Below the pieces are notes generated by a model. It had not been told where the DNA came from. It worked only from the letters and a program-made list of their open reading frames with translations, and did no database searches. From assembly GCA_964538375.1 (NCBI GenBank), contig CAZIFQ010000001.1:255968-319967 (forward strand): 64,000 bases of DNA, in the 5' to 3' direction. Within the stretch, counting starts at the first letter, position 1. Each line of letters opens with the position of its first letter. Position numbers and translations under genes: made by a program. Shown piece after piece: positions 62,955 to 64,000 of this stretch. The stretch is from JAUUZQ01 sp964538375 (GTDB lineage: Bacteria > Bacteroidota > Bacteroidia > Bacteroidales > GCA-2748055).

Positions 62955-63720
62955 ACAGATAAAACAGTATTATCCTGAGAATCTGAAAGGGTTTGAACGG
63001 TTCATGCTGAGAGAATACTTACAGTATAAGATACTGGAGATACTCTTTGAAAGTGATTATTCTAACAGATTTGCGTTTATCGGCGGAACGGCCCTCAGGA
63101 TCGTCCATGGCAACAACCGGTTTTCTGAGGACCTGGATTTTGACAATTTTAACCTCTCAGAAGAGGAATTTTCGAAAGTGGCAGAAGTGATTAAACAGGG
63201 CCTTCAATTGGAAGGATATGTAGTTGACTTCAGAACTGTTGCGAAGGCTGCATATCATTGCTACATAAGATTTCCCAAACTGTTGTTTGATAATAAGCTT
63301 TCTGGACATGCTGAAGAAAAAATCTTTATCAGACTAGATACTGAAGCACAGCATTACGATTTCACTCCTGAACGAATTCTTTTAAACCGGTTCGATGTTT
63401 TTACAGAAATTAAAGTTACTCCTGTCGATATACTTTTGGCTCAAAAATTTCTTACTATCCTTGAAAGGAAACAGAGTAAAGGGCGAGACTTTTTTGATGT
63501 AGTATTCTTGCTAGGAAAAGACATTCGTCCAAACTATGATTTTCTTACTCAAAAGGCATCTATTAAGAATTTCGATCAACTGAAAGAAGCCATCCTGAAC
63601 AAAACCAACACCTTGGAAATAAAAAAGATTGCTGAGGATGTGAAACCGTTTCTTATTGATCAGAAGAATGTGAAGAAGGTGGAATTATTTAATGAATATC
63701 TTAAACAGGTGGAAATTTGA
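62941..63720 (+). CDS. AbiEii/AbiGii-family nucleotidyltransferase toxin
   Basis: A 259-residue DNA polymerase beta-fold nucleotidyltransferase. The GG-T motif is in FIGGTALRIVHGNNRFSEDLDFD (Gly48, Gly49, Thr50, with Asp64 and Asp66 as the DxD metal site). Later come KVTPVDILLAQKFLTIL and SKGRDFFDVVFLLGK, typical of the family. Characterised AbiEii enzymes are GTP-specific nucleotidyltransferases that arrest growth and give abortive phage protection. Its role here is inferred from family and operon position. Confidence 0.9.
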   Translation: MLSLEQIKQYYPENLKGFERFMLREYLQYKILEILFESDYSNRFAFIGGTALRIVHGNNRFSEDLDFDNFNLSEEEFSKVAEVIKQGLQLEGYVVDFRTVAKAAYHCYIRFPKLLFDNKLSGHAEEKIFIRLDTEAQHYDFTPERILLNRFDVFTEIKVTPVDILLAQKFLTILERKQSKGRDFFDVVFLLGKDIRPNYDFLTQKASIKNFDQLKEAILNKTNTLEIKKIAEDVKPFLIDQKNVKKVELFNEYLKQVEI

Positions 63721-63787
63721 GTAAAACATTGACAATTAATCGTAACAATCTCTTTCTCAAACAACTATTCTAAACACTCGATTATTC

Positions 63788-64000
63788 TCAATTTCTTATT
63801 TTATACCTTATCTCATAATTACTCTTCTTCTTCTCATTATCAGCTGTAGCATAGACAACGTAGCCCTTATAACAATGTTTTTTCTCTATATTATGAGTTG
63901 CTTTATATACAGCACATTGTTTTTCAAAATCAAAAGGTAATGCAAGATGTAATCGGTAAATAACAATACACAGTTTTTCGCAATTAGGAGTGCACAGGTT
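63788..64000 (-). CDS. C-terminal part of an unknown protein (5' end outside window)
   Basis: The minus-strand frame is open from the right edge to a TGA at 63788-63790, 70 codons. It is Cys- and Lys-rich (NLCTPNCEKLCIVIY, KQCAVYKATHNIEKKHCYKGYVVYA) with balanced composition, unlike non-coding DNA nearby. I do not recognise the family. Confidence 0.5.
   Translation of the reverse strand, partial: NLCTPNCEKLCIVIYRLHLALPFDFEKQCAVYKATHNIEKKHCYKGYVVYATADNEKKKSNYEIRYKIRN

Overview
The window looks like a chromosomal segment of an uncultivated or draft-assembled member of the Bacteroidota, most likely order Bacteroidales/Marinilabiliales. The evidence is AT-leaning DNA, almost no Shine-Dalgarno sites, several TAnnTTTG-type -7 promoter boxes, and lineage-typical genes. 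Those genes include DUF4271 and DUF4292 proteins, a PorT-like outer-membrane barrel, a YwqK/MORN-like protein, the dut-TPR-DUF4292-EnvC-like run, and a DnaG whose zinc-ligand positions are all substituted. A 100-N scaffold gap (7130-7229) is flanked by an exact 55-bp duplication, so the two contig ends probably overlap.

Layout. 1-1664 is the N-terminal part of a family 2 beta-galactosidase lipoprotein. 1965-6751 carries a Kef-type antiporter and MutS. 6752-7251 is low-complexity DNA, an 8-bp tandem repeat (CATTRRCT) and the gap. 7252-13504 holds a broken FNR-like reductase, rlmN, comF, an outer-membrane barrel, a YbjQ-family gene with a tiny membrane protein, a class III sirtuin and dnaG. 13506-21516 is the alpha-2-macroglobulin/PBP1C pair. 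21756-25460 holds a MenA-like prenyltransferase, a CPBP protease, rnpA, hemD and DUF4271. 25652-32080 holds an S41 protease, polA, queD, an ArsR regulator and a polyprenyl synthase.

32101-43995 is one long, almost gap-free leftward block: flippase, dut, TPR protein, DUF4292 lipoprotein, EnvC-like activator, RsbW-like kinase, ybeY, mnmG, adenine deaminase, uvrC. Two perfect 16-bp parS palindromes (TGTTCCACGTGGAACA) sit between mnmG and the deaminase, which hints that the replication origin is not far away. 44198-52149 is housekeeping: cyclophilin, pheS, OsmC, a solo 56-residue membrane protein, ruvB, a MORN-like protein, nadA, rpiB, an Rrf2 regulator and VanZ.

52240-58883 holds two related glycosyltransferases around hemW. 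The first is a 1389-residue fusion of a glycosyltransferase to a C-terminal phosphodiester glycosidase (NAGPA-like) domain. 59117-60004 is a membrane-anchored coiled-coil protein. 60171-63720 is an accessory island: a 15-codon relic of an RHS-repeat core, a tandem pair of tyrosine recombinases (one lacking catalytic residues), and a divergent AbiE-type toxin-antitoxin operon. The -7 promoter box of that operon lies exactly between the arms of an inverted repeat. A partial unknown gene enters at the right edge.

The most unusual items are the glycosyltransferase-NAGPA fusion, the asymmetric recombinase pair next to AbiE with its operator-like repeat, the tandem parS sites, and the deleted and frameshifted reductase beside the scaffold gap. 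No tRNA, rRNA or CRISPR array was found by eye.
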